Source: Solibacillus sp. R5-41
Lineage (GTDB): Bacteria; Bacillota; Bacilli; Bacillales_A; Planococcaceae
Assembly (NCBI RefSeq): GCF_002736105.1
Contig: NZ_CP024123.1
Span: forward strand, 426,001 to 490,000
Length of the DNA stretch: 64,000 nt
Direction of reading: 5' to 3'
Below the pieces are notes generated by a model. It saw nothing but the letters and a program-made list of their open reading frames with translations, had not been told where the DNA came from and searched no databases. Positions 35,001-43,112 of this stretch are shown one piece after another. Every line of letters begins with the position of its first letter. The stretch's first letter is position 1. The translations under genes were made by a program, and so were the position numbers.

Positions 35001-37299
35001 AATCGGTTACAATCCAGTAACTGGTGAAAGAAAAAATCTTGATGGTGTAGAGTTTATTTTATACAACCGTGCTGGAACAGTTGAGCTTCAGCGAGGTAAA
35101 ACGAATAAAGAAGGTATTGTAGAGTTTTACCAAGTTCGCTACGGTTATTACAAATTAGAAGAGATTGCAGTATCTGGTTATAAGCAAATTGATGCACAGG
35201 AAATTCGCATTGCAGATACAACAAACTTTAATGAAAATGGTGGAAAGTACCACGAAGTGATTAATCTAGCGGATGTACCTGCACCAAAGTGTACAATTTT
35301 TAAAATTGAAGTAAAAGATATCGATGACAATTTAATTAAAGATGGTATTGTTACATTAAAAAATACGATAACAGGTGAAAAAACTTCACATCCAGTAGAC
35401 ACTTCAGGAATAGTTACGTTACCTGAAAACTTCCCAGCAGGTGATTACAAAGTAACGCATTCAACTGAAGGAGAGTTAAATAGTGTTAATGTGAAATACG
35501 ACGACGTTGACTGTAATGCCAAAGTCCAACCAAATCCATCATGTGAACAGTTCACAGTTGTTATTAAGGATAAAAACGGAGATAACCGTACGGATATTTC
35601 AAAAATCACTTTAAAACAAGGCAATTTAGTAGTAGCTGAGACAACAGTAAATGCAACAGGTAAATTCGAGTTTGATTCTAACGTTAAGGATCCTGCAAAT
35701 GGATTAAAGCCAGGTAATTATGACGTTTACGACAATCAACAATTCTTAGGAACAGTTAAAGTAACGTATAAAGTAGTATGTGGCACAGAGTTAGAAGTTG
35801 ACTATGCACCAACATGTCCTAAGTTCACATTAACTGTAAAAGACGTTGATGGAAAACATCTGGAAAATTTTGATGTAAAAATTAAATCTGAGGATAGAGC
35901 AGATGCCTCAGATGTGAAAATTGGAAAAACAAGTAATGCTGGGGAAGTAGAATTTACTGATTTAGAACCAGGAAGATACTATGTGTATGACAACGATGGA
36001 AATAGATTAGGTGAGTTTACTTCAAAATCAGACTGTAAAGCAGAAGTTCAACCACTTCCTGCTTGTCCGAAGTTTGAAATTGAAGTTCCAGGCTTTGATT
36101 CAAATAAGTCTACTGGTAAACTTGCTATAAAGAAAGATTCAGATGAAAGTGTTTCATTTGAAGTTTCTCAAGGTTCAAATGAAAAATTTGAATATGATCC
36201 TAAAGTAAATCGTATTCCAGCAGGTAAATACAAAGTATATGATGGAAAACTTTATTTAGGTACTATTGATATTTCGTATGACAAGAATAATTGTGAAGCG
36301 ACAGTAAATATAGACGCTAATGGTCCATCTTGCCCACAATTCATTCTAACTATCAACAACGCATACGGTCAGGCGCGTCAGAATGTGAAAGTAACACTAA
36401 CAGATGCTGCTGGCAAAGTTGTTGAAGATGTTGATGGAAACAAAGAATTTACAACAGATGCGAACGGTCAAATTTTAATTGAAAATAATTTTATTAAACA
36501 AGGTAAATATACGGTAAAAGAAAATGGTGTGACAATCGGTAAAATTACTGTGGGGAATACGTGTGAAGCAAAAGTTCAACCGAACCCACCAGTAGATCCA
36601 GGTCCAGGTGAGCCGACAGATCCAAATCCGGAAGATCCAAACAAACCAAATCCGGAAGATCCAAACAAACCAAATCCGGAAGATCCAAACAAACCAAAAC
36701 CGGAAGAACCAAACAAACCAAAACCGGAAGAACCAAACAAACCAAAACCGGAAGAACCAAACAAACCAAAACCGGAAGAACCAAACAAACCAAAACCGGA
36801 AGAACCAAACAAACCAAAACCAGAAGATCCAAACAAACCAAAACCAGAAGATCCGAACAAACCAAAACCGGAAGATCCATCTAATCCGACGAACCCAGGC
36901 ACAACACCACCGCCAACGTTACCAGGATTAGAGGAAGTTATTAAACCAATTCCACCATCAATTATTCCGACTCCAAAGGATCCACTTACCCCTGGAGATT
37001 TAGCGGAATTGATTGAGGAATATAGTAAAGATCCATCAAAATTAGATGATGTAGTAAAAGGGTTGAAAGACTTATTAGATTACTACGACTCACTTACACC
37101 GGAGCAAAAAACTGAATTTGAACGTCTTTATGATGTAAATGGTTTAAAAATGCTGTTAGATGAGCTTGAAAAAGTAGCAAGCTTACAAAAGAAATTACCT
37201 CAAACAGACGGTGCTTCTCAATTTGGAACGATGTTAGTAGGTTCGGCACTATTACTTGCAGGTGCATGGTTATTTGTAACACGTCGCCGTAAAGCGTAA
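32071..37299 (+). CDS. Large cell-wall-anchored adhesin with Cna-type domains and LPQTD sorting signal
   Basis: A 1742-residue surface protein. A signal peptide (MKKLNIAVLTVLLVFQ, cleavage near TYANEP) is followed by an acidic Gly/Glu-rich stretch to about residue 115, then a series of collagen-binding/Cna-A-like beta domains from about 120 to 965 (recurring ITWTLTI and TDT patterns). A CnaB/SpaA-like domain lies at about 970-1060 (GDLKIKKIGYNPVTGE, GYYKLEEI). Five related domains at 1074-1498 each begin and end with a cysteine. A proline-rich stalk of eight-residue repeats (about 1519-1606), a helical segment, LPQTD at 1709, a hydrophobic helix and RRRKA complete the anchor. GGAGG precedes the ATG. 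It probably mediates adhesion; the ligand is unknown. The only nearby processing gene is the convergent sortase. Confidence 0.88.
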   Translation: MKKLNIAVLTVLLVFQTLLSPLATYANEPDATKPEISEQPDGGNDVGGGDVVEEPGNDGAMEDEGESKPTLPPTDDNESMEDGKESVEKNPDNELTGGGEDKALPSEGTAESIQEDVILNFVSLFTGGQTITNASEAASVTPTIGQEVDVNYEFEINAKKDYGVGSTFSFDLPNALLNFNQGGLDGKVTLEGGGIEFDYKTIGSTVTLTLTTGTIEDGNILENGKLKFSALFSEVGAKDGFDQELDIPVIGGDTVKLPFKFKPKVDSSKTPLAKSGAARTTNGERFIDWVVWVNESGQLLNNATIEDALGKGHELVNDVTIERYPFTFTGLSTTFDKTETSKNLSNIELDDGYYAYKLTYSTKVTRVATEVEELFENKVTFKNNGSTVDTKDISVNHVYGTKLSKEALGTDKYGVKWEIKYNYFGSKFDTKEITDTVSGPHIIKEETVKVYHVTVDATGKGTKGVEYTPQPKPYLSTDKKTLKINLPSPNGEAYIIEYETELNDEFYTGQDGSRVENKVSYDNESDKEGFNITENIFHKTGGENSTSIDYDKKEITWTLTINAEKAMKDVVITDTFEEIDGKTRQKLIENSFTGLPSGVTPKIVKDIDGYIESFVLNLDKLPEGKHIITYKTNFDIDANGATYGVYKNTAKLDWKSTDPSNMKSYSLEKSAQYDPGTSPTGRNGYKEGTFDHVNQKFNWYLAVNINKQDIEGAVLTDTIGDGHKLVLDSVKVYKLDLTQGEKGKKGDELKTGRDINETEKGFTVTFNKPTTDAYIVEYQTEDVDDIIGYSGGDTYDNTAKFVTINNKEFEFEAKATVQHANKLISKDVPIQNTNEETITWTVKVNESHSTIGNPIKLTDKMSSNQMILKDTFEVREIKMDANGKHSYGNWTGATPIFNDLENSFTIDLDLNQKGWEVRYTTFFTGGPDDVFSNEASISYAGATTGVDSDAKQENIKFSFNDSEGSISAKKGDLKIKKIGYNPVTGERKNLDGVEFILYNRAGTVELQRGKTNKEGIVEFYQVRYGYYKLEEIAVSGYKQIDAQEIRIADTTNFNENGGKYHEVINLADVPAPKCTIFKIEVKDIDDNLIKDGIVTLKNTITGEKTSHPVDTSGIVTLPENFPAGDYKVTHSTEGELNSVNVKYDDVDCNAKVQPNPSCEQFTVVIKDKNGDNRTDISKITLKQGNLVVAETTVNATGKFEFDSNVKDPANGLKPGNYDVYDNQQFLGTVKVTYKVVCGTELEVDYAPTCPKFTLTVKDVDGKHLENFDVKIKSEDRADASDVKIGKTSNAGEVEFTDLEPGRYYVYDNDGNRLGEFTSKSDCKAEVQPLPACPKFEIEVPGFDSNKSTGKLAIKKDSDESVSFEVSQGSNEKFEYDPKVNRIPAGKYKVYDGKLYLGTIDISYDKNNCEATVNIDANGPSCPQFILTINNAYGQARQNVKVTLTDAAGKVVEDVDGNKEFTTDANGQILIENNFIKQGKYTVKENGVTIGKITVGNTCEAKVQPNPPVDPGPGEPTDPNPEDPNKPNPEDPNKPNPEDPNKPKPEEPNKPKPEEPNKPKPEEPNKPKPEEPNKPKPEEPNKPKPEDPNKPKPEDPNKPKPEDPSNPTNPGTTPPPTLPGLEEVIKPIPPSIIPTPKDPLTPGDLAELIEEYSKDPSKLDDVVKGLKDLLDYYDSLTPEQKTEFERLYDVNGLKMLLDELEKVASLQKKLPQTDGASQFGTMLVGSALLLAGAWLFVTRRRKA
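36624..36887 (+). repeat. 24-bp tandem repeat encoding the proline-rich wall-spanning stalk
   Basis: Eleven in-frame 24-bp units encode PNPEDPNK, PKPEEPNK or PKPEDPNK variants. Inner units are nearly identical in DNA, suggesting recent expansion or slippage. Other frames stay open across it because of the repeat, which creates spurious reverse ORFs. Confidence 0.9.
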
Positions 37300-37383
37300 T
37301 GATTCTACCTTGCTCGCTGTGCCGGATATTCAAATGTTCGGCATCGCTAGCAAGTAGTGAATGATTTAAAAAATAGTGAACGT

Positions 37384-37428
37384 AAAAGCCCCTATCTTTA
37401 GGATTCATTTCCTAGAATAGGGGCTTTC
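37384..37428. terminator. Bidirectional terminator between adhesin and sortase genes
   Basis: AAAGCCCCTATCTTTAGGA pairs, with one bulge region, with TCCTAGAATAGGGGCTTT; A and T tracts are on both sides. Confidence 0.8.
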
Positions 37429-37437
37429 TTATTGTAT

Positions 37438-38112
37438 TCACTTCAACCCAAGCTGTTTCGCTTCCTCTGCAGCTGTTTTCCCAACAAATTCAGCTACGAC
37501 GGACAAACGACGTGTACCATCCTCTGCGCACGTAATTAGCGTGAGGCGCGTGTCGTCCTTTAGATCTTCAATGACATGAACATCAGTCGCCTCAATGACT
37601 TTAATCGAGGTTGTTTTGTATTCATAAACAAATTCCATATCAGATATAAAAATCGAATCACCCTTTTTTAAATGATAGAGCGGACCAAATAACACATCTT
37701 TTCCTTCAATATAATGAGAAGCGAGTGCGTAATTGCCTTGCCCCATTTTTTGTGCTGGTTTCATCGTACCAGCGCCTACTGCCAGCGCATATTTACCGAC
37801 GCCATTTAAAATAGGGAGCGTCATGTCTACGGTAGGGATATGGATACTGCCGATTGCAGGGATATCGTTTACTTTTCCTTGAGCTTCTAAAATGTCCCAA
37901 ATCGTTAAAGACTGCACCTCTTCAAAATCATAGCTTGCCACGGGCTGTTCGACAGCTACGTCATCTGCAGGCATTGCGACCGTCACCTGTTTTTCGACAA
38001 CGCGTTTACTCGTCTGTGCGATTAAAAAGTTTTGGATTGGATTAATAAATAGGAGCGTTAGTCCAATGATGAAACATAGCGCAATGACAACGTTTACTAG
38101 TTTATTTCTCAA
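37438..38112 (-). CDS. Class A-like sortase
   Basis: A 224-residue membrane-anchored transpeptidase. One N-terminal helix (about residues 6-25, VVIALCFIIGLTLLF) anchors it outside-facing, and the sortase barrel follows from about residue 85 (IPAIGSIHIPTVDMTLPI). The catalytic His is in NYALASHY, the Cys in TLITCAEDG and the Arg in TRRLSVVAEF. The TTG at 38112 is chosen because AGGAGTG lies six bases upstream. It is convergent with the adhesin gene, 138 bp away, and is the natural candidate for anchoring that protein. The subclass is judged from motif spacing only. Confidence 0.87.
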   Translation of the reverse strand: MRNKLVNVVIALCFIIGLTLLFINPIQNFLIAQTSKRVVEKQVTVAMPADDVAVEQPVASYDFEEVQSLTIWDILEAQGKVNDIPAIGSIHIPTVDMTLPILNGVGKYALAVGAGTMKPAQKMGQGNYALASHYIEGKDVLFGPLYHLKKGDSIFISDMEFVYEYKTTSIKVIEATDVHVIEDLKDDTRLTLITCAEDGTRRLSVVAEFVGKTAAEEAKQLGLK

Positions 38113-38162
38113 TGCAATCACTCCTGTCAAATCTACTTATTCCAGTTTAATTGATTCCACAA

Positions 38163-38189
38163 AAAAAGAGAATCTACAAGACTCTCTTT
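38163..38189 (-). terminator. Probable terminator of the tautomerase gene
   Basis: On the minus strand AAAGAGA and TCTCTTT pair across an 11-base loop and are followed by TTTTTGTGG. The stem is short. Confidence 0.5.
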
Positions 38190-38254
38190 GACATTAATCT
38201 GAGGATTAAATTATTTCAGCGGATGTTTGGGCGCCATCTGATATAAGTTGAATC

Positions 38255-38440
38255 CTATTTATCACTATATCGTACACCGGCAGTTGCGTAATGGCTTTTT
38301 GACATTTCTTCAATAATAATAGATACATTTTCAACAGGAGCGTTTACTGTTTTTGAAACTGCTTGTGTTACTTCATCGACAAGGGCACGTTTTTGTTCGT
38401 CTGTTCGTCCTTCAAGCATTTTAATTGTTACGATTGGCAT
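38255..38440 (-). CDS. 4-oxalocrotonate tautomerase family protein (YwhB type)
   Basis: A 61-residue enzyme beginning MPIVTIKMLEGRT, with Pro1 as the catalytic base after removal of Met, and conserved arginines in the EGRTDEQKR and GVRYSDK segments. Members make small hexameric tautomerases; the physiological substrate in Bacillus-type genomes is not known. GGAGG is seven bases before the ATG. It is divergent from ywhD, as part of a ywh-like block. Confidence 0.88.
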   Translation of the reverse strand: MPIVTIKMLEGRTDEQKRALVDEVTQAVSKTVNAPVENVSIIIEEMSKSHYATAGVRYSDK

Positions 38441-38505
38441 ATAGTCGCCTCCATTTAGTAATATAGTGTATAGTATTTATAATAGCGCAATTGGAGGTAA
38501 ATACA

Positions 38506-39018
38506 ATGACAAATGAAGAAAAACCAAAACCAAAAATGGGATTTACTATTATAAAAAATGACCCGACAGATGGGCATAAAGGCTTTGGCATAGGTTCACT
38601 TTCACTTGAAAATGTGTCACCAGTCATCATTGATGTGGCAGAGGAGACAGCGACAGTCGAAATCGGAGCAATGCATGCGAAAAGTGATGTAGAACGTGGC
38701 ATTAAATTTACGATGAATCGTGAGGACTCAGCTGGCGGTAAGGATTATTGGCTTGTGTGGGTAACAATTGATCATAAAGAAGATGGCGCTTATTTTGCGG
38801 GCGTTGCAGCTTGTGAAATGGTCGTAAACCGTGAGAAGCGCCGTGGCTATAAAATTTTAGCCGATCATGTAAATAAAATGGATAAATCGATGAAACGCAA
38901 TATTCTTGTGGATCATATGGATGCCCGTTCAAAAGGAATTCTTGCAACATTTTTACAATCACATAATGAAGATATGTGGAATCGAAGCGAGCAAAAACTG
39001 CATGAGGATCTTGCTTAA
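38506..39018 (+). CDS. ywhD: YwhD family protein
   Basis: A 170-residue soluble protein of unknown function. GFTIIKNDPTDGHKGFGIGSLSLENVSPV near the start, AMHAKSDVERGIKF in the middle and MDARSKGILATFL near the end are YwhD signatures. The ATG at 38506 is eight bases after GGAGG; a TTG five codons upstream overlaps the ribosome site. It lies between the tautomerase and the PBP gene, in the order of the B. subtilis ywhB-ywhD-pbpG region. Confidence 0.85.
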   Translation: MTNEEKPKPKMGFTIIKNDPTDGHKGFGIGSLSLENVSPVIIDVAEETATVEIGAMHAKSDVERGIKFTMNREDSAGGKDYWLVWVTIDHKEDGAYFAGVAACEMVVNREKRRGYKILADHVNKMDKSMKRNILVDHMDARSKGILATFLQSHNEDMWNRSEQKLHEDLA

Positions 39019-39318
39019 GGAAGCCTCCCGGAAATTACAGGACAAAATCTGGAATCAGTAAGAATCCAACCTTACAATTTGATTCCGTCAATTGTTTATT
39101 TAGAAAAATGCCTCTATTCAGTGAACAATATGTGACATTTCTAAAACATCATGAATACGTGGTTGAAACTATTTACAAAAGAAAGTAAACTGAATTTAAA
39201 GCTTGCGAATAGTAGGCTAGGACACATGGACAATGGATGGCGTTGAGGACAATGCGGCATTTGAACTTTCCCAAGCTGAATGCCCCATGATTCTCAACCC
39301 TTCATTAGCCATCAATAG
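39019..39318. other. Intergenic region with a long imperfect inverted repeat
   Basis: No gene is visible in the 300 bp between ywhD and the terminator. GTTGAGGACAATGCGGCATT at 39242-39261 pairs imperfectly with 39279-39298 (AATGCCCCATGATTCTCAAC), and flanking ATGGATGG/TTAGCCAT bases may lengthen the stem. No T run follows it directly. The role is unknown. Confidence 0.45.
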
Positions 39319-39368
39319 AAAAGCTCTTTCGTCTTACGGACTTGAACCGGAGACGAAAGAGCTTTTTT
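39319..39368. terminator. Bidirectional terminator between ywhD and the PBP gene
   Basis: AAAAGCTCTTTCGTCT and its complement form a 16-bp stem around TACGGACTTGAACCGG with A and T tracts on either side. Confidence 0.85.
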
Positions 39369-39418
39369 AGTTGGAAGTGCTGGTTTTTGTTTGGAGAAGA
39401 AAGCAAGTCATTCAAAAA

Positions 39419-41476
39419 CTACTCCCAAAATGAACGAAACGCTTCGCCAGGGATCATGTCCCACACATTGCTCCACGAATCCTTTTCAAAGAAATCAAAA
39501 GTTGAACATTTTTTAGTCGGCACATCTTCATTTTTCATATAAACGACACGTTGATTAGGGCACGCGCTTGTTGATAAGTAGCCGCTGTTAATATCAACGG
39601 AAACAGGCTGCACTCCATTTGGAATTGTAAACTCTTCGTTGGCCTTACCTTCAAGTGCGGTCTCCATAAAGTCAATCCACACCTGCTTAGATGCGGCCAT
39701 ATCGCCTTTAACGGATAATGTTTTGCCTTGATCATAGCCGTTCCAAACCCCAGCAGTTAAGCTTGGTGTAAAGCCGAGCATCCACTGATCGCTATTCGTT
39801 GTCCCGGATTTTGCGGCATACGTATGTGTCATACGTGAACGTAATGAAAGGCCTGTTGCAGGAGAATAATCACTGTATACAGGATCGAATATGCCCGTCA
39901 TCATTTGCGTTAGAACAAACGCATCTTTCTCGTTCAGAACTTGCTCAGCTTTAGGTTTTTCGTATTTATAAACGACATTTCCCTTTGCATCGGTAATCGA
40001 GAGTATCGTTGTTGCATTTCGCTTTTCCCCGCCAGCGGCAATGATATTATAGGCATTTGTTAAGTCATATAGTGAATTTTCCGTCGTTCCTAACGCAATC
40101 GAAGGATTTTCGTCTTCAGAATAGTTTAAGCCAAGCCGTTTTTGCATGTCGCGGAAAGGCTTATAACCAATGCTATCTAATGTTTTAACTGCATAAACAT
40201 TGTCAGAAATCGCGAGCGCCTGTGCCATTGATAGCTCATGATCCGCATATTTCTTGTTAATATTTTGTGGTGTATAGTTTGCGCGACCGCTATCATAAGT
40301 AAAGGTTGTTTCGCTAACGTCTAAAAACGACATCGGATTAAAGCCTTTTTCTAGAGCTGCTGCATAAAGAATCGGTTTAATCGCGGAACCGGGCTGACGT
40401 TTACCGAGTGTGACACGGTTGTAGTTACTCACACTATAATCACGCCCGCCAACAAGTGCCGTAACAAATCCTGTGTGAGCATCCATACTGACAAATCCGA
40501 CTTGCAATTCATTATCTGGCATATTTTTTTTCACAGCATCTTCCGCAGCGCGCTGATGGGCTTGGTTGAGCGTCGTTTGAATTGTCCAACCACCGCCGCT
40601 TATCGGCAAATTTTTCGATTCTAAAATATCACTTGCCTCATTCCAAACAACATCTAAAAAGTAAGGAGCAATTGATTTTGTAGCGATCCATTCATCACTT
40701 TTAAAAGCAAGTGGCTCTTTAATCGCACGTGTTTTTTCATCCTCTGTAATGATCCCTTGCTCATTCATCAGTCGTAAAATGACTTGCTGACGATTTGTTG
40801 CTTTTTCTAAATTGTTTAAAGGGGAGTAATAGCTTGGCCCTTTTGGCACACCTGCAAGCATCGTAGCTTCAGCCAAAGTTAAGTCCTTTGCAGACTTCCC
40901 ATAAAAATAGCGACTTGCGGCTTCCACTCCATACATACCATGCCCGTAATAAACGGTATTTAAATAGCCCTCTAAAATTTCGTCCTTCGAATAAAACAGC
41001 TCTAAACGGTATGCGTAAAGTGCTTCATTAATCTTTCGATTCCAACTTTTTTCATGCGTCAAATATAAATTTCGCGCATATTGCTGGGTAAGTGTACTCG
41101 CTCCTTGCACCTTACTACCCGCCTTTATATCAGCAAGAACAGCACCTGCAATACGTGAATAATCAAACCCACCATGTTCGTAAAAGTCTTTATCTTCAAC
41201 TGCTACCGTGGCATCTATTAAATATGGAGAAATATCTTTTAGTTCCGTCCAATAGCGACGTTCTTCCGTGAAACGATCGCCAATTGGATTGTTTTGACTA
41301 TCTAAAAATATGGACGCTTTTGGCACAGTGAGCGGAGGTGCTCCAGCTACTTGTGCATATATTCGTATTGAAAGAAGGCTGACAGCGACGGCACAAAAAA
41401 GACCAATCATAAATAAACCTAGCTTTTTGCTAAATATTCTACGTTTTTTATGCTTGAAGTATTGCTGTCTTCTCAA
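39419..41476 (-). CDS. Class A penicillin-binding protein (transglycosylase/transpeptidase)
   Basis: A bifunctional murein polymerase of 685 residues. A basic N-terminus and one membrane helix (about residues 20-40) precede the GT51 transglycosylase domain with the catalytic Glu in VAVEDKDFYEHGG, then GASTLTQQYARNLYL. The transpeptidase domain carries GSAIKP (nucleophilic Ser and Lys), SDN and KSGTT. The C-terminal part has two cysteines in STSACPN and TKKCSTF. The likely start is the TTG at 41476, six bases after GAGGTGG. Synteny with ywhD and speB points to B. subtilis pbpG (YwhE), a sporulation-related PBP, but I do not fix the symbol. Confidence 0.92.
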   Translation of the reverse strand: MRRQQYFKHKKRRIFSKKLGLFMIGLFCAVAVSLLSIRIYAQVAGAPPLTVPKASIFLDSQNNPIGDRFTEERRYWTELKDISPYLIDATVAVEDKDFYEHGGFDYSRIAGAVLADIKAGSKVQGASTLTQQYARNLYLTHEKSWNRKINEALYAYRLELFYSKDEILEGYLNTVYYGHGMYGVEAASRYFYGKSAKDLTLAEATMLAGVPKGPSYYSPLNNLEKATNRQQVILRLMNEQGIITEDEKTRAIKEPLAFKSDEWIATKSIAPYFLDVVWNEASDILESKNLPISGGGWTIQTTLNQAHQRAAEDAVKKNMPDNELQVGFVSMDAHTGFVTALVGGRDYSVSNYNRVTLGKRQPGSAIKPILYAAALEKGFNPMSFLDVSETTFTYDSGRANYTPQNINKKYADHELSMAQALAISDNVYAVKTLDSIGYKPFRDMQKRLGLNYSEDENPSIALGTTENSLYDLTNAYNIIAAGGEKRNATTILSITDAKGNVVYKYEKPKAEQVLNEKDAFVLTQMMTGIFDPVYSDYSPATGLSLRSRMTHTYAAKSGTTNSDQWMLGFTPSLTAGVWNGYDQGKTLSVKGDMAASKQVWIDFMETALEGKANEEFTIPNGVQPVSVDINSGYLSTSACPNQRVVYMKNEDVPTKKCSTFDFFEKDSWSNVWDMIPGEAFRSFWE

Positions 41477-41512
41477 TTCAGTCCACCTCATTTTCTAAAA
41501 AGTAATAGGCAA

Positions 41513-41678
41513 GTTAATCAATTACGCCTTGGCGTAATTGCGTCCAAATTTTTTTCGTGCTTGCTCGAAAACTCATCTAAAAATCTGTGACATCCGCCGG
41601 GGCATTAACTTTAACTTTATTTAGCCGGGGTTTGGATCCCCACTTATAGAAGTGGGGGACTTCTGCTGAAGAAAGTTA
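41513..41678 (+). repeat. Dispersed multi-hairpin repeat, copy D (full length)
   Basis: It begins with AATTACGCC-TT-GGCGTAATT, then the T/A-flanked second hairpin, AAAATCTGTGACATCCGCCGG, a GGGG/CCCC segment (CCGGGGTTTGGATCCCC), the CCCACTTATAGAAGTGGG hairpin and the terminal CTTCTGCTGAAG block ending in AGTTAAA. It lies in the region between the divergent PBP gene and speB. Confidence 0.82.
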
Positions 41679-41920
41679 AAAAATTCTTGCACTTTTCGTC
41701 AAAACAACTATAATTTTTGTCGTAGTCCTTCGATTTATGTCGACAAATGTAAGTTTCCTTTAATTATACGAAAATAGCGAATAAAAGTTTCGTTTCGTGA
41801 TTTTAGTATGGGCAATTTCGAGGATACATATGCATGAGCAGGAAATATTGTGTATGGTAAAATTAAGAAACGCAAGAAAATAGAACAAAAAAACAAATAG
41901 GAAGATGTAGGTGATTGTTG

Positions 41921-42793
41921 ATGCGATTTGATGAAACTTATGCAGGGAACATGTTTATTAAAAGTCATCAAAATTATGAGGAGAGCAAGGCGGTACTTTA
42001 TGGAATGCCGATGGACTGGACAGTAAGCTATCGTCCTGGTCAACGCTTTGGTCCTGCTCGTATTCGAGAAGTATCGATTGGATTAGAGGAATATAGCTTT
42101 TATTTAGATCGTGAGCTAGGGGATGTACCATTTTTTGATGCAGGAGACATTCCATTACCGTTTGGCAATCCAGAAAAATCGCTTGCTGAAATTAAGAATT
42201 TTGTGCGCCAAGTACTCGCGGATGGCAAAATTCCTGTTGGTATGGGCGGGGAGCATCTTGTTTCATTACCTGTGATGGAGGCAGTGTATGAAAAGCATCA
42301 AGATTTAGCGGTAATCCATTTTGATGCACATACAGATTTACGCACGGATTATGAAGGAGAGCCTTATTCACACGCAACGCCAATACGTAAAATTGCCGAT
42401 ACAATCGGTCCGGAAAACGTGTATTCATTCGGCATCCGTTCAGGCTTGAAGGAAGAGCTTCAGTGGGCAAAGGAAAACGGAATGCACATTTCACTATTTG
42501 AAGTTTTTGAGCCATTAAAAAAAGTATTACCTACATTAAAAGGGCGCAATGTCTATGTAACGATTGATATTGACGTGCTTGATCCAGCACATGCACCGGG
42601 TACGGGTACAGTTGATGCAGGAGGTATTACACCAAAAGAATTGCTCGCTGCCATCCACGAAATAGCAAGTTCAGAAGTAAATGTTGTCGGCTGTGATTTA
42701 GTCGAAGTTGCACCAGTGTATGATCATTCGGATATTACAGTAAATACTGCGGCTAAATTATTGCGTGAAATGATACTTGGTTGGGTAAAGTAA
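41921..42793 (+). CDS. speB: Agmatinase
   Basis: A 290-residue binuclear-manganese ureohydrolase that converts agmatine to putrescine and urea. Metal ligands are in GMGGEHL, HFDAHTDLR and IDIDVLDPAHAPGTGT; the C-terminal GCDLVEVAPVYD completes the site. The ATG at 41921 follows AGGTGA by six bases. In B. subtilis speB follows speE in this neighbourhood; here no spermidine synthase gene is beside it, so aminopropylation must be encoded elsewhere or be lacking. Confidence 0.92.
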   Translation: MRFDETYAGNMFIKSHQNYEESKAVLYGMPMDWTVSYRPGQRFGPARIREVSIGLEEYSFYLDRELGDVPFFDAGDIPLPFGNPEKSLAEIKNFVRQVLADGKIPVGMGGEHLVSLPVMEAVYEKHQDLAVIHFDAHTDLRTDYEGEPYSHATPIRKIADTIGPENVYSFGIRSGLKEELQWAKENGMHISLFEVFEPLKKVLPTLKGRNVYVTIDIDVLDPAHAPGTGTVDAGGITPKELLAAIHEIASSEVNVVGCDLVEVAPVYDHSDITVNTAAKLLREMILGWVK

Positions 42794-42873
42794 CTCCATT
42801 TTGAATGGGGCGTGAAGTGTTCAACTTTGTCAATGGAAGGATACATTCAAAAAATTCCCTCTAAAAAACCATC

Positions 42874-42911
42874 AAAAACAGCTCGTCCAAAAAATGGCAC
42901 GAGCTGTTTTT
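42874..42911 (+). terminator. Terminator of speB
   Basis: AAAACAGCTCGT and ACGAGCTGTTTT pair around a 12-base loop with a trailing T tract, 80 bp after the stop. Confidence 0.8.
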
Positions 42912-43043
42912 ACTATTTCTTCTTTAAATTATTTGCGTGGAAATACGTCTGCGGGAAATAGGCTTTGGCATTTTGTTGTGCAATGATGAGGCTTTCACTA
43001 GGCTTTCATAATTGTCTGCGGATTGTAATTGATGAGTTGAGTC

Positions 43044-43073
43044 TTGCTTATAGGCGTTAATTTATCCTATAAT
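43044..43073 (+). promoter_or_regulatory. Sigma-A promoter of ywiB-argS
   Basis: TTGCTT and a consensus TATAAT are 18 bases apart; the implied start lies about 30 bp before the ywiB GTG. No T-box is present between promoter and gene. Confidence 0.7.
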
Positions 43074-43112
43074 AAAAAGGTTATAGAAATCGAAGTAAGG
43101 GAGCTGACCACT

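Noticed and set aside
36624-36887. The regular 24-bp units considered as a CRISPR-like array.
   Set aside because: There are no unique spacers, the units are in frame inside a wall-protein gene, and no cas genes are near.
36545-36931. Long open frames on both strands across the proline-rich repeat of the adhesin.
   Set aside because: They are by-products of the 24-bp periodicity, with low-complexity products and no start signals.
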